Assembly (NCBI GenBank): GCA_947184155.2
Contig: CAMXCT020001780.1
Coordinates: 1 to 64,000 of the forward strand
Direction of reading: 5' to 3'
Length of the DNA stretch: 64,000 bases
Source of the DNA: Cladocopium goreaui
Lineage: Eukaryota; Sar; Dinophyceae; Suessiales; Symbiodiniaceae
Both the position numbers and the translations under genes were made by a program. Positions 11,874 to 22,209 of the stretch are shown piece after piece; within the stretch, counting starts at the first letter, position 1, and each line of letters opens with the position of its first letter. The notes below the pieces were generated by a model, which saw only the letters and a program-made list of their open reading frames with translations, did not search any database and was not told the DNA's origin.

Positions 11874-12434
11874 ATGAACACTTTGGACCAACTGCCTCAT
11901 GCGCCTTTGTCGCTTGTCGTAGAATATCTTGGATGGCCCCTCGGGCTTCGTCTGCAGTGCAACCAGAGCTTGCGAGCGTTTCTGATTATCATTTTGTTGG
12001 CTGCCTGTCAGCGAGAGCACGTGCCAGCTTCTTTTATTCGAAGTCCAGGTGGCTTGCTGCGTCAGCTTTGGTTTTTTGAGGGCTTCGCAGAGATAGTGCT
12101 GCTGCAAGAGCTTCGCATGTCGCGGGCTCGGCGCCTCTTGGGGCGGGAGGTCAACGTGCGTCACCTTCGCGGAAATTGGCGTGAGATGCCACCTGCTGCA
12201 AGAGTTTTCTCCGAAGACTGGGAACGGCTGGAAGCCGTTGGCTTTCCAGTTCCGCTTTTCCAAGAGCGCGCAGCGCAGGTGGAGTTTTTCATAGAAATTT
12301 GGCACGACCGGGTGATTGCAAGACACATCGTTCGCACCAAAAGGACGACCTGTAGAATGGTGCTGGCTGGCTTCGAGCTTGAAGTGTCTTACACGAAAGA
12401 AACAATTTACCGGGAGGAGAGCTCACCAGAATAA
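11874..12434 (+). CDS. intronless ORF, EYLGW-motif protein (F-box-like?)
   Basis: An ATG at 11874 opens 186 codons to TAA at 12434. The N-terminus LPHAPLSLVVEYLGWPLGLR has the spacing of an F-box (Leu-Pro start, then hydrophobic positions and a Tyr-Leu turn). If real, it would bind a Skp1-type adaptor. The rest is charged and globular with no known motif. A second ORF 780 bp downstream (13213-13812) shares the EYLGW core and a similar length, so the two look like diverged tandem paralogues. No intron is needed, unlike the genes around it. A longer frame begins at a TTG at 11835, but the ATG is preferred. F-box membership is an inference from spacing only. Confidence 0.55.
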   Translation: MNTLDQLPHAPLSLVVEYLGWPLGLRLQCNQSLRAFLIIILLAACQREHVPASFIRSPGGLLRQLWFFEGFAEIVLLQELRMSRARRLLGREVNVRHLRGNWREMPPAARVFSEDWERLEAVGFPVPLFQERAAQVEFFIEIWHDRVIARHIVRTKRTTCRMVLAGFELEVSYTKETIYREESSPE

Positions 12435-12899
12435 GAATGGTCCAGTAGCAAGAAACGCTGTGCGCATGGGCTTTGTGACTTTTGCAACCCTTCTGGCAGC
12501 AGGCGCTCACGGAGGCCCATGCGCATTTGCACACTAGGCGCGCTTGGACAGATGGCCTCGGAACAGCACACGGCAGGAAAAGAGCCATTGTGCTGTGCAA
12601 GTGCTTGCTGCTTGAGGTAAGTTGGCAACGTCGTTGTCCTTTGTGTGCAGATGATGGCGGTAAACATCCATTGGGTACATTATTATTATTAGGTCATACT
12701 TAACTGCGAGACCCTCTGAAAGATGTGGGTTGCTTCAGACGTTTCTATAATTTCATATGAAAATCTTTAATTTTTAAGCCTTCAAGTCATGGAGTCATTC
12801 CTGCTAGCGATCTGCATTTTGCATGTGAAAACGAGATTCTACAGTGATCGTGTGCCAACTTTGTTTCAGGGCGCTACAAGCACCTGCTAGCAAAGACAA

Positions 12900-13015
12900 T
12901 GTAAGATGGGCAAAGAGGAGGAAAGAAAGTAGGAGAGAGAGAGAGAGACAAAGAGAGTGAGAGAGAGCAAGAGAAAGCGAAATAGAGAGTCCGGAAAGAG
13001 GGAGAGGGAGAAAAA
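12900..13015. repeat. GA-rich low-complexity tract
   Basis: Runs of GAGAGAGAGA and AAAGAGAG lie between the two EYLGW-motif ORFs. Confidence 0.75.
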
Positions 13016-13212
13016 CAATCATTCTGAGTTTATTGCTGAAGCATATAGCCAAAGAATCGGACAGGTGCAAAAAGCGCACGCATTAAAAGATGTTAAACTT
13101 TTACTCCTTGTGTAATTGACCCGTTGACATGACATATCTGGCTTTCAGGAGTTTGCTGTTTGAATCGTTGAACACGGATTGGGGACCTCCCACTGATTCG
13201 GGCGCGTGAGCC

Positions 13213-13812
13213 ATGCCAACATTGCTGGATATTCATGTTGTCTACGTGATCATTGAAGAGTACCTTGGATGGCTGCCTTGCTTGGCTTTGCGGGCAACGC
13301 GCGCGTCGGCCTTGCATCCTTCTGTGCTCCTACGCATGCGGGAAATTCTGCGACTTTTTCCTGGCCGAATGAATCCACCTTTCCCATCCCTGACCTTCAG
13401 GTCCCAAGGGTCGGCACTTTGGCGCGTCATCATAGAACCATTGCGTCGTTCTGAAACGCCAGCACGCATTGGAGGTTACCAGCTCCCGGCACTGTTCGGA
13501 AGGCGGTTGGCTGAACGTCGGGTCATCGTCCGATACGACAGGCGCCGGGAAGTTTGGTATCATGGTCCCGGGCAACTTCTTCAGCGGGAAGATATCGCAC
13601 AGGCGTTTCCAGATGCCAGCTTCAATGAGGCCCTTGCGATGGTGCAGGAGCATGGAAACTATTTCGTGGCGCGGCAAGCGTCGGCTTTTCGAGATGTCCG
13701 TGAAGGTGATGTCTTGCTGACCGAAGTTTTCGCGCTGGACTGTACATATCTCGGCTTTGAAATCTCTCTCAGGATGAGTTTTCGAAGCATTATTCCCTAT
13801 GCGCAGGGCTGA
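13213..13812 (+). CDS. intronless ORF, EYLGW-motif protein (F-box-like?)
   Basis: ATG at 13213 to TGA at 13812 gives 199 codons without an intron. The start (VVYVIIEEYLGWLPCLALRA) matches the upstream ORF at 11874 around EYLGW and in its hydrophobic pattern; the rest is diverged. It is rich in Arg and acidic residues (FGRRLAERRVIVRYDRRREV) with a Phe/Ala C-terminal half. No catalytic motif is visible. Third positions are strongly G/C, so translation is likely. As for its partner, an F-box role is only suggested by spacing. Confidence 0.6.
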   Translation: MPTLLDIHVVYVIIEEYLGWLPCLALRATRASALHPSVLLRMREILRLFPGRMNPPFPSLTFRSQGSALWRVIIEPLRRSETPARIGGYQLPALFGRRLAERRVIVRYDRRREVWYHGPGQLLQREDIAQAFPDASFNEALAMVQEHGNYFVARQASAFRDVREGDVLLTEVFALDCTYLGFEISLRMSFRSIIPYAQG

Positions 13813-14051
13813 GACCTTGGAACCCAATGGTTTTCCCCGATAGCGTTTTGTGCGGTGGGAGGTTGCTAGTATGGACACTTGAAATTTTCCCGAGCGCGGA
13901 GAAACGCTCTGTACAGAACGTTTGCAGGTCTTGCTATGATGTTGCATCAGCTCGTGAACAAAGAGCTAGAATTTATGTTGTTGCCATTCTGTTGCATTGT
14001 ATCATGTCACTTAGGTGATTCAAAATACGATTGTTGCTTCCATGTGCCAGC

Positions 14052-14238
14052 AGGTTGCATCTTCATGCCCGGGGCTCTGCACAGTGTACAGGTGAAGCCC
14101 CGGTATAGGAAGACAGTCCTAGTAATCGTGGGCGTACAGCCAAATGCCTGTCTGTCGACGGCAGATATAGGGCGTTGGATTAACCCAGAATGTCATGCCG
14201 TTTCTTGCCTGCGTGTACCTTGTCTGTTTGGAGACTGA
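14052..14238 (+). CDS. possible terminal exon, unknown protein
   Basis: Behind a GTGCCAGCAG acceptor the frame reads CIFMPGALHSVQVKPRYRKT, then VLVIVGVQPNACLSTADIGR, and stops at TGA 14238. Codon use is coding-like. The upstream exons were not resolved. It may belong with the EYLGW ORF 240 bp upstream or be separate. Confidence 0.4.
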
Positions 14239-14639
14239 AAGAAAAAAATTGCGCAGTGCTGCCTCTTTTGGAGGAGCGGGCACGGCGGCATCAGTGTAGC
14301 ATAGGCCGGAGGCGTAGACTGAACAGAACTGGCTTTGTCTATCATTACGCAAGTCGTCTTGGTAATCATCCTATAGTTGCTAGGTTTATTTTCTTTGGGG
14401 TTCCAGATGATTGTTGCAATATGTAGGATATGCTGTCTTTTTTCGTGTAGAAAATGCTAGCTGACTGTTGTGCAGCTATTTCATTGCTCAATTTTGGCTG
14501 CGTCTACTTTTTAGCATGTTCCAAGTCAATGACTCTTTGGTCTTTGGGGAAAAACACGGTAGCAATTGGATGATGCTTTTTTCATTCACTTTTTTCTCAA
14601 CCTTGTGGGATGCTGAAAGAGTAAGTCGATTGTATTGCA

Positions 14640-14825
14640 ATGATGTTTCGGTGGAGCGATGCGATGACCAGTTCCGACGAGGGCAGTGACATTCGCAGGC
14701 GTGATGCCGCAGAGGAAGGTTCTCCAATGGTTGTTCGCTTGTGGGAAATCGAAACAGAGGATGCGGACCCCCCGCCAGTTTTAAAGCCAAGAAGGCGAAG
14801 GATCTTGCAATCTCCGGGAAATAAA
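14640..14825 (+). CDS. likely first exon of an acidic protein with basic cluster
   Basis: Two ATGs at 14640 begin a frame with an acidic Ser/Asp start (MTSSDEGSDIRRRDAAEEGS), a central VVRLWEIETEDADPPPVLK and a basic cluster PRRRR. The last fits a nuclear-localisation signal. An exon end near 14825 is likely because the frame then enters a T-run. Pieces near 14972-15060 (VESLKADTNR, EYSDALYLFDALFAMCMG) behind CTGCAG acceptors may be later exons. Family unknown. Confidence 0.45.
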
Positions 14826-15104
14826 GACATAGCGAATGCGTTTTTTTTTTCGGGAGTGTTCATTCTGTTCATGGATTGTCTCAAATGTCTTGTTCATGCC
14901 ACTTGCTTCTTCAAAGGCCTTGATTCATTGATTCTTTTTTTTTGGTTCCGTTTCGGCATCCACGGCTGCAGGTGGAAAGCTTGAAGGCCGACACTAACAG
15001 AGGCATGCATTGCTGCAGGAGTACAGTGATGCTTTGTACCTCTTTGATGCTTTGTTTGCCATGTGCATGGGAAGTCCGGTTTTCTTTTTGGGCAGTACGC
15101 CAAA

Positions 15105-15445
15105 TCGAAAAAAAAAACAAGAAACGACAAACGACAAACGACAAACAACAAACGACAGACGACAAACAACAACAACAACAAGAACGACAACGACAACGAC
15201 AACGAAAACGACAACAACAACAACAACGACAACAACAACAACAACAACACCAACACCAACACCAACAAACAAACACACAAACAAACACACAAACAAACAC
15301 ACAAACAATCACACAAACTATCGCACAAACAATCACACAAACAAACACACAAACAATCGCACAAACAAACGAACGAACAAACGAACGAACGAACGAATCA
15401 ACGAATGAGTGAACGAACAAACGAACAAACCATCAAACAAACAAA
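15105..15445. repeat. ACAA/CAACGA/ACAAAC microsatellite tract
   Basis: The plus strand is A/C-rich throughout, passing from ACGACAA through AACAAC to ACAAACAAAC and ACGAACGAA blocks. The long low-complexity ORFs in every frame are artefacts. With 15562-15772 it brackets a short unique stretch containing two related GGTAAACAC segments. Confidence 0.9.
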
Positions 15446-15561
15446 TCACGGTAAACACAATCGGGGCTTTCGGGCCTTCGCGCGCCTATGTCAGCTTGCT
15501 GTCTTTAGGGTGGTCGATGGATAACCACGGTAAACACCATCAGGGCTGTCGAGCTTTCGCA

Positions 15562-15772
15562 CGTTGACACACAGACACAAACAAACACACAAACAAACAC
15601 ACAAACAAACACACAAACAAACACACAAACAAACACACAAACCACACAAACCACACAAACCAACACACAAACAAACACACAAACAAACAAACAAACAAAC
15701 AAACAAACCAACCAACCGACCGACCAACCAACAAACAAACAAGCAAACAAACAAACAAACAAACAAACCTAC
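15562..15772. repeat. (ACAAAC)n microsatellite
   Basis: ACACAAACAAAC repeats grade into AAACAAACAAAC and ACCAACCGACCG. It ends 30 bp before the 283-bp tandem repeats. Confidence 0.9.
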
Positions 15773-15800
15773 AAAAGGGGTTTTGATTGTTTATGGGACC

Positions 15801-16618
15801 ACCAACAACGTTGGACATGACCACCCATCAAGAATCATTTGAAAGGGGGTGAATGATTTAGTGACTTGGGATTTCCTGTGTTTCAAATGGTTGACGTTTG
15901 AATTTTCTTAAGACTTGTTATCCTTGTAACGGTTCGGGTATCCTCTGAAAAGAATTTTTTCAATGGGTTTTGACTGTTGAACAGGGTTTTGTTCTGTTTC
16001 CTCCAGTTTCCCAAGTTTGGTCCGATCCAGTGGGTTCACATGACACGAGGGTTCAGAATGGGTTTTGTTTTCGAAATAAGGTTACCAACAACATTGGACA
16101 TGATCACCCAGTAAGAATCATTTGAAAGGGGGTGAATGATTTAGTGACTTGGGATTTCCTGTGTTTCAAATGGTTGACGTTTGAATTTTCTTAAGACTTG
16201 TTATCCTTGTAACGGTTCGGGTATCCTCTGAAAAGAAATTTCTCAATGGGTTTTGACTGTTGAACAGGGTTTTGTTCTGTTTCCTCCAGTTTCCCGGGTT
16301 TGGTCCGATCCAGTGGGTTCACATGACACGAGGGTTCAGAATGGGTTTTGTTTTTTTTAGTAAGGTTACCAACAACATTGGACATGATCACCCAGTTTGA
16401 ATCATTTGAAAGGGGGTGTATGATTTAATGACTTGGGATTTTCTGTGTCTCAGATGGTTGACGTTTGTATCTTCTTTGAACTTGTTACCCTTGTAATGGT
16501 TCGGGTACCCTCTGAAAACCACGGTTTCAAAGGGATTTGTACGGTGGAATAGGGTTTTGTTGTGTTTCCTCCAGTTTCCCGGGTTTGGTCCGATCCAGTG
16601 GGTTCACATGACACGACA
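15801..16618. repeat. 283-284 bp tandem repeat, 3 copies
   Basis: Copies begin at 15801, 16084 and 16368, each starting ACCAACAACRTTGGACATGA. Each contains GTTTCAAATGGTTGACGTTT-like and TTGGTCCGATCCAGTGGGTT segments. Copies 1 and 2 are nearly identical; the third is more diverged and loses its end at CACATGACACGA. No ORF is shared. Confidence 0.9.
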
Positions 16619-16687
16619 TGAATCACACCGCAGCTTTTGGCTGAATGGGTCTCTCGTTTCTTTTTTTTGCTTCCTCTCTGTATCTCG

Positions 16688-16786
16688 CAATGATGCGCAT
16701 CCTTCGTGACGTGGCGGCGCGCGTGGTGTTTCGCATGAATTGCCTTCTGCAGTTTTTCACTCCGGAGGAACTCCATCGTCTGGAGG
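16688..16786 (+). CDS. probable exon, unknown protein
   Basis: An ATGATG at 16690 opens a frame reading MRILRDVAARVVFRMNCLLQ and FFTPEELHRLE, followed by a GTTAGA donor. A second piece at 16908-16960 behind TGTTTCAG (VALAFVLPQPFHFVASL) continues in phase zero. A later exon (17178-17447) may belong to the same gene, but the intermediate join is unresolved. The FFTPEELHRLE segment resembles a short helical domain start; I do not assign a family. Confidence 0.45.
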
Positions 16787-17177
16787 TTAGATGGGACACA
16801 ACGGTTTTTAAGTTAGTCAGTTTACGGGAACGATTTTGAGACCAAAGTTTTAAAGCTGGTTTAAGTAGCGTTTGGGTGTTTTGGTTGTATCTCCAACCCT
16901 GTTTCAGGTGGCCCTGGCTTTTGTTCTTCCTCAGCCGTTCCACTTTGTTGCGAGTCTTGGTTTTTTTCAATTGCCTTTCTCCGCTGTGCCTAGGCGTTTT
17001 TGGGAATGTTTTGTGGTTTGTGTTTGCGGCTGGGTTCTTTTTGTGACCCCCAACAAAGGTAGACAAGTGAAATATATCCTTTTACCCCTCTGAAAATATA
17101 TCTCGGGTATAATTATGTGGGGATGATAACATTTGTTCCTGTTTTTTTTTGGTGTTGGGTTGCTTCTTGCCTTTCAG

Positions 17178-17447
17178 GTGGGTGTCTTGCACCACTACGG
17201 CGGGGGATGGCTACCAAGATCATCGCGGTGGACGGTCTTGAGCGCGGAAGCCATTTTGGGACACGGCGCAGCAGAAGCTGCGTTCCGAGCAGCCACGGAG
17301 TGGCCGGAACGCTATCAGGTACAGATCCCAGCCATAAGAGCTGGGACGGTGCGCCAGCGCCAAATTTTAAGGGCCTGGCTTCGCACCGATAGAGGAATTT
17401 TTTTTGTCGAATTAATTTTTTTCCGCGAGAGACCTTTATCAGTTTAA
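17178..17447 (+). CDS. terminal exon, unknown protein
   Basis: After a GCCTTTCAG acceptor the frame is open to TAA at 17447. It reads VGVLHHYGGGWLPRSSRWTV, an Ala/Glu-rich segment (AILGHGAAEAAFRAATEWPE) and RQRQILRAWLRTDRG. A CAG|GTAC site inside, near 17318, could be a donor, in which case the exon ends there. Strong GC3 against a T-rich background supports coding. Function unknown. Confidence 0.5.
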   Translation: MGVLHHYGGGWLPRSSRWTVLSAEAILGHGAAEAAFRAATEWPERYQVQIPAIRAGTVRQRQILRAWLRTDRGIFFVELIFFRERPLSV

Positions 17448-17777
17448 TTCGTTTTTTTCTTTGCGTGGCACCCCCCAAAAGAGGGGGTTTTTAAGATCGG
17501 TGGGGGACCGATGGAACAACCCCCCCACCATAAGCGGGGCATTTTTCCAGCACTCGGCGTCCGCCGCCCTCGACAAAAAGCGCTGGAGTGAGGAGGATGG
17601 TCTCGGGTGTAGGACCTGGAGGGGATTGGGTGTTAACGGTTGACCTGTGTTTCTAACTTGTAAGTTCAGGGACCACCAACTGAAGAAAGAACACAGTTAA
17701 TGACAGACAGTTTTGTTTTTACCAAGTTTTGTGTTCCAAGAAGAACAGGGGTGGTTACGGGGTTGTACTTGTTTCAA

Positions 17778-17999
17778 GTTTTCAACCAAAAGGGGAAGTG
17801 AGTAGAGAGAGGGTTCCACCAAGGGGTTTTCAGAAAGACTTTTCAAATCAGTTTTCCACCAAAAGGGGAAGTGAGTAGAGAGAGGGTTCCACCAAGGGGT
17901 TTTCAGAAAGACCTTTCAAATCAGGTTTCCACCAAAAGGGGAAGTGAGTAGAGAGAGGGTTCCACCAAGGGGTTTTCAAAAAGACTTTTCAAATCAAAG
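17778..17999. repeat. 73-bp tandem repeat, 3 copies
   Basis: The AGGGGAAGTGAGTAGAGAGA segment occurs at 17791, 17864 and 17937, each followed by GGTTCCACCAAGGGGTTTTC. The copies differ by only a few bases, implying recent expansion. Confidence 0.9.
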
Positions 18000-18057
18000 T
18001 TTAGTTTAGTTGCTTCTCGTTTCAAAAGTGCACACACATCGCAGAGATTGCAAGACA

Positions 18058-18445
18058 TGGAAACAAACAAACAAAGAAACAACCACACACACAAACAAAA
18101 GCAAACAAACAAACAAGCAAACAAACAAACAAGCAAACAAACAAACAAACAAACCAACAAACAAACAAACAAACAAACAAACAAAAGCAAACAACCAAAC
18201 AACCAAACAACCAAACAAACAAACAGACAAAGAGACAAACAAACAAACAAAAAAACAAACAAAAACAAAAACAAATACACAACCAAACAAGCAAACAAAC
18301 AAACACACAACCAAACAAGCAAACACACAAACACACAAGCAAACACACAAGCAAACAGACAAGCAATCACAAAAGCAAAGACAAAAACAAACACACAAGC
18401 AAACACAAAGCAAACGAACAAACAAACAAACAAACAAACAAACAA
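18058..18445. repeat. (CAAA)n microsatellite
   Basis: About 390 bp of AAACAAACAAAC with CACACAAG and AAAGC interruptions. All ORFs over it are artefacts. It ends at an ATATAT tract. Confidence 0.95.
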
Positions 18446-19009
18446 TTTCATGAATATATGCAATATATGCGTATATGGCATATATATATATAAATAGAGG
18501 TATTTGTAAAAAATGAAGGTATACATAGATATATTTGCATTTTTATATATAAATATATATATATATATTCATAAAAATGTGTGTATGTGAGAAAATAAAT
18601 AGATTTATTATCCAAGAAAACATGAATATACATAAATACTGTGTTAAGATATGTGCGTAGGGTATTATATATGTATATACGCAGACGTTGATCCAGGACT
18701 AGTGTTCAGTGACAAATTTATATCAAGAGTTTGCCCCTTGGGAAAGTTACAGGTAAATGTAGCTCAGGACATTGTCCTTGGAATGATATATACATATGTA
18801 GATTTGCACATATAGTCCAGGACTTTGTTCTTGGAGTTAAAAACATATACATATATAAATACATACATATAAATTTCTTTGGCAGGCTTTTGCTGAGAAT
18901 GTGCATTGATATATTACAGATGTGGTTGCTTGTATCTAGCATTCACTTTCTAGTTAATCATGTCGTGATCTCGCAATTAATCAATTTATCAAACTATCTA
19001 TATATCTAA

Positions 19010-19345
19010 CTAGTCTATCTATCTATCTCTTTATCTATCTATGTAAATATCTATTTATGTATCTTTCTATCTAGTTATCTATCTATCTATGTATCTATCT
19101 ATCTACCTACCTATCTATCTATCTATCTATGTATCTCTGTATGTATCCATCCATCTATCTATCTATCTTTCTGTCTATCTATCTACCTATCTACCTATCT
19201 ACCTATCTGCATCTTCAGGATTTTTTTTCTCTCTATTTACCTATGTATATATTTATGTATCTATCTATCTATCTATCCATGCATCTATTTATCTATCTGT
19301 CTATCTATCTATCTATCTTTCTATCAATCAATCAATCAATCAATC
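19010..19345. repeat. (CTAT)n microsatellite
   Basis: ATCTATCTAT is repeated over 320 bp with GTAT, CCAT and AATC interruptions. It is followed at 19440 by the module also found after the tract at 4.6-4.8 kb. Confidence 0.9.
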
Positions 19346-19799
19346 AATCTATTCAGATTTATTACCCATGTATTTAGTTGTGTTGATTTGTCGGTATGTC
19401 TATAAATACAAATATATATTTATTTTTTATTTGTATATGTCTAAAAAAAAAGTCTCTTCGCTTTTGGGAGGCAGCTTTCAAAAGAAAAGCTGTAAGGCCT
19501 GAAGTATGTCTGCAACTTAGGTTGTTTGTTTGTTGTTGTTTTTGTGTTTTAGGATGCTGGATTTGTGCAGGTGCAGCTTTGCTTTATGTATTGAAGTTTC
19601 TTGTCAGCAACCATATGTTTTTTTTTTCCATTGCCAGGAGATAGCCTATGTCAAATCGCCTTTGTCGCGCAGCTGGGTTCTCAGTTTTATATGTTTTGAT
19701 GCTTTGGTGCACATATGAAATGTTTTTTTTTTTGTGTCGTTGTTTCAGTGTTTGACGGTTTTAGCTCTGGCCGTGGTCTTTCTTTGTAGCGTCGTGCCA

Positions 19800-19857
19800 G
19801 GTGCAGTTAGCGAGCAAGGAGACCGGGGCTGTGGCAGTGTCTTCTCCTCGGAGGGAA
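19800..19857 (+). CDS. possible exon
   Basis: Between a TCGTGCCAG acceptor and a GAAG|GTTTGC donor the frame reads VQLASKETGAVAVSSPRRE. It is short, but both splice contexts and codon use fit. Confidence 0.3.
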
Positions 19858-21107
19858 GGTTTGCAGTTTAATGCCAGTGGAGTATCCTTTTTTCATAAAC
19901 TGAACGGGTTCGGATTCTAGTTTCGATCTGTTGCATACGGAATGTAGGTGAATTTTCTGTTTTGCACTATTTGCGATCTTGCGCGTAGATATGCGCATTG
20001 AGGTTAGCTTCGAGCGTGCCGATTTTGAATGAACAACCTGGTAAAAAGAAAATTGCTGACCCTTTGCAGCAGTTGATGTGCTTCATTCTTGTAGAATATC
20101 TAAGGGATGCATTCATTGTGACGTTAAAATTGTTCTAATTGTGGCAACATCTGGTAAAGCACAGTATCTTTATATATGTTTTCCTTATTACTATGTAGCA
20201 TCAACCTCCAAGATGATTAGTCATTCGATTTCAGCAAACATGACTTGTTGGACTTGGCTAGGATCAGTAATCGAATGAAGCAATATGATGATGTGCGTTT
20301 TTTGTTTTGTAACGTGTTGTTTGTCAAAAAGCTTCATGAGCATATCTTTCAGGATTGGACTTGCAACAATGTGCAGTGTGAAGGTACAAAAGATAAAGCT
20401 GGACTTTCAACCCCTTGAACTATAACAGAACTTAACATAACTTTACGTTAGCTTCCCTAAGGTCTTTCGTAAAGCTCCTAAGTTTCTCTCAACACAAGGT
20501 ACATTTATGGAAGCTTACATTTTTGGAGTCTGGTTTGTTTGGAACTTATATGAAAGCCTCTAGGTATTTTGCGATGTTTTGCAATATTGTGTGTTGCTTA
20601 TCCGCAGTGTGTTTCTTCAAGCGCTTTGAAAGGGTGTTTTTGGATCTCTCTTTGCTCCGCATTTCGCAATGGCCTCAGCAGAGTGTTTTTTTTTCCGCGT
20701 GTTTGCTTCTGATGTTTTGGTGTCTCGAGCAGTTGTCGATTGCCTCTAAAGTTCTAGCAGTCAAGTTTTACATTGTATTTTTTGATGTGCGTTTCTTTGT
20801 TTCGATCTTGTGCTTGATGTGCAAGTGTAGTGTACGGTGTGTTTTCTCAGGTCGAGGAAGATGTCTTCTGAGGCGGGACATGATCTCTTGCTTGTTGTGT
20901 TTTTTAATTTATTTTTTTGTTTTGCGTTGTTGTTTTCCGTTATTGTTGCAGTCTTTTTTTTGGCCACGTGGTGTGAGGCTGTTGTTGTTCCTGAGGCTGG
21001 TTATGGGCGGACAGACATATGTTGTTGTCGCTGTAGCTTGAAGAAGTTTGCTTTTTTCTTTAACGCATAGCATGTTGCATTGTTGTGAAATCTTGTTGTC
21101 TTGGAAG

Positions 21108-21159
21108 GTTGGTGCCTATCCTGCGGGTGGGCGTACTTTTGGTCGCCTCTATCCTCCAG
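21108..21159 (+). CDS. unknown gene, exon a of seven recovered
   Basis: This is the most upstream exon I could join to the gene that ends at 22266. It reads VGAYPAGGRTFGRLYPP and ends after one base of the next codon, before a GC donor (GCTGGATTG). The acceptor is TTGGAAG|G. All seven exons keep phase over 519 nt (172 residues plus stop). Upstream exons surely exist in the T-rich sequence before 21100 but were not resolved. Confidence 0.55.
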
Positions 21160-21259
21160 GCTGGATTGTTGTTGTTCGTTTGGCTTTTTTCGTGTGTGCT
21201 TTCTGTGTGTGTGCGTTTTTTTTTTCTCCTTCCTCTGTTTCTTGTTTTGCTTGACTCAG

Positions 21260-21375
21260 GTCCTCTGTTTCGCGGCGCGGCGTGCTTGGATTTCTGCGTG
21301 AAACCCAAGGGCGCCCGTCCGACGCACGTTTGGGAGCATGTGGCGCTAAACCCTCGGGCTTTGCTCTTAGGCTGT
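21260..21375 (+). CDS. unknown gene, exon b
   Basis: Acceptor GACTCAG|G. The split glycine codon completes exon a, and the frame reads PLFRGAACLDFCVKPKGARP then THVWEHVALNPRALLLGC. I place the donor at GTTTTG (21376) because this gives phase zero for the next exon. The other two frames hit stops or lose phase. Confidence 0.6.
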
Positions 21376-21450
21376 GTTTTGTTGTGTTGGTGATTCTGTT
21401 TCTTGTCGCTTTTTTTTCTCCTCTCTCCTCCCTCTCTTGGTTTTGCTTAG

Positions 21451-21523
21451 GATTCGCCCTGGCTTTCGTGGTCTAAGAGCGTTGAAGTTGCATTTTGGTT
21501 TGCGGTGGCGCAGGCCAATGCAG
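21451..21523 (+). CDS. unknown gene, exon c
   Basis: The pyrimidine tract and GCTTAG|G acceptor are followed by DSPWLSWSKSVEVAFWFAVA and QANA, ending one base into a codon before a GC donor (GCGGGTG). Three tryptophans in 24 residues recur as a trait of this protein. Confidence 0.65.
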
Positions 21524-21598
21524 GCGGGTGTTTTTTTTTGGTACGGGGGCCTTGCCTTGCAGTTCTGTTCTTTTTTTCCATACTTTTTCCTTGCGAAG

Positions 21599-21657
21599 GT
21601 GACCGCCGTGTCCTGGCTGTTCTTCGGCCCGGGAATCATCTTTGGAACCTTGCTCAG
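21599..21657 (+). CDS. unknown gene, exon d
   Basis: The GCGAAG|G acceptor completes a glycine codon, then DRRVLAVLRPGNHLWNLAQ runs to a GTGCTC donor. A different frame here reads as a membrane-like segment (SWLFFGPGIIFGTLL), but only the chosen frame joins exons c and e in phase. Confidence 0.65.
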
Positions 21658-21747
21658 GTGCTCGTTTTTCATGATAAGAAATTTCTTCATCTTTGCATTG
21701 TTTGCGAGTAATTTTTGCTTTGGTGTGTTATTTTTCCTTGGTTGCAG

Positions 21748-21867
21748 GACTGGTGGGTCGATCAACATGGAAGTTCCACTTGGCATGTACCAGCAAAGCT
21801 CTGGTACAAGGCCAAGAGGTACACCGACTGGGCGCAGGAGTCTCTTTCCGGCCCAGTCGGTGTTGAG
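21748..21867 (+). CDS. unknown gene, exon e
   Basis: Acceptor GGTTGCAG|G; 40 codons reading DWWVDQHGSSTWHVPAKLWY and KAKRYTDWAQESLSGPVGVE. The best exon end is before GATCTT, a GA donor. A GT site 15 bp further (21883) would also keep phase and add five residues. The Trp/Lys/Tyr pattern suggests a folded soluble region; I recognise no family. Confidence 0.7.
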
Positions 21868-22055
21868 GATCTTCTTTGCCATGTTGTTACTTGCTGGCAT
21901 TATATATTTTGTTTGCTTGGGGTCGGTTTGATACTTTTGGTCGCTGTAGCATTTTTTTTGATGGTCTTTTCTTCTTGCTTGTGCTGTTCATTTGATAATT
22001 TTAATAGCTGTAACATTTTTTTAGTGATCTTTTTTTCTTGCTTGTTGCTGCTCAG

Positions 22056-22097
22056 GACTTTGAGGTGACCGCCGAGGACGTGGTGTGGGCCAACAAG
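22056..22097 (+). CDS. unknown gene, exon f
   Basis: The GCTGCTCAG|G acceptor is followed by DFEVTAEDVVWANK and a strong GTGAGA donor. Phase zero at both ends. Confidence 0.7.
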
Positions 22098-22209
22098 GTG
22101 AGATCTCACGATGTGCTGTTCCCAGTTGTTTGTTTGCTTTTTTTTGAGGGTTGCTTTGTTTTTGCTGGGCTTTTGATTGTGTTGTTTTTGGCATCCATCT
22201 GTTTCTGAG

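Noticed and set aside
14894-15420. Minus-strand Cys/Val/Leu ORFs of 150-169 codons
   Set aside because: Microsatellite artefacts.
15105-18445. Long Gln/Asn/Thr- or Val/Cys-rich ORFs of 100-200 codons
   Set aside because: They lie entirely on ACAAAC-type microsatellites and exist in all frames on both strands.
20523-21041. 172-codon plus ORF rich in Phe, Leu and Cys
   Set aside because: T-rich intron-like sequence with several internal splice sites; composition, not codon use, keeps it open.
21374-21931. 185-codon plus ORF with hydrophobic segments (possible membrane protein)
   Set aside because: It runs through introns. A different frame joins seven exons in phase with proper splice sites; the hydrophobic stretches come from T-rich introns.
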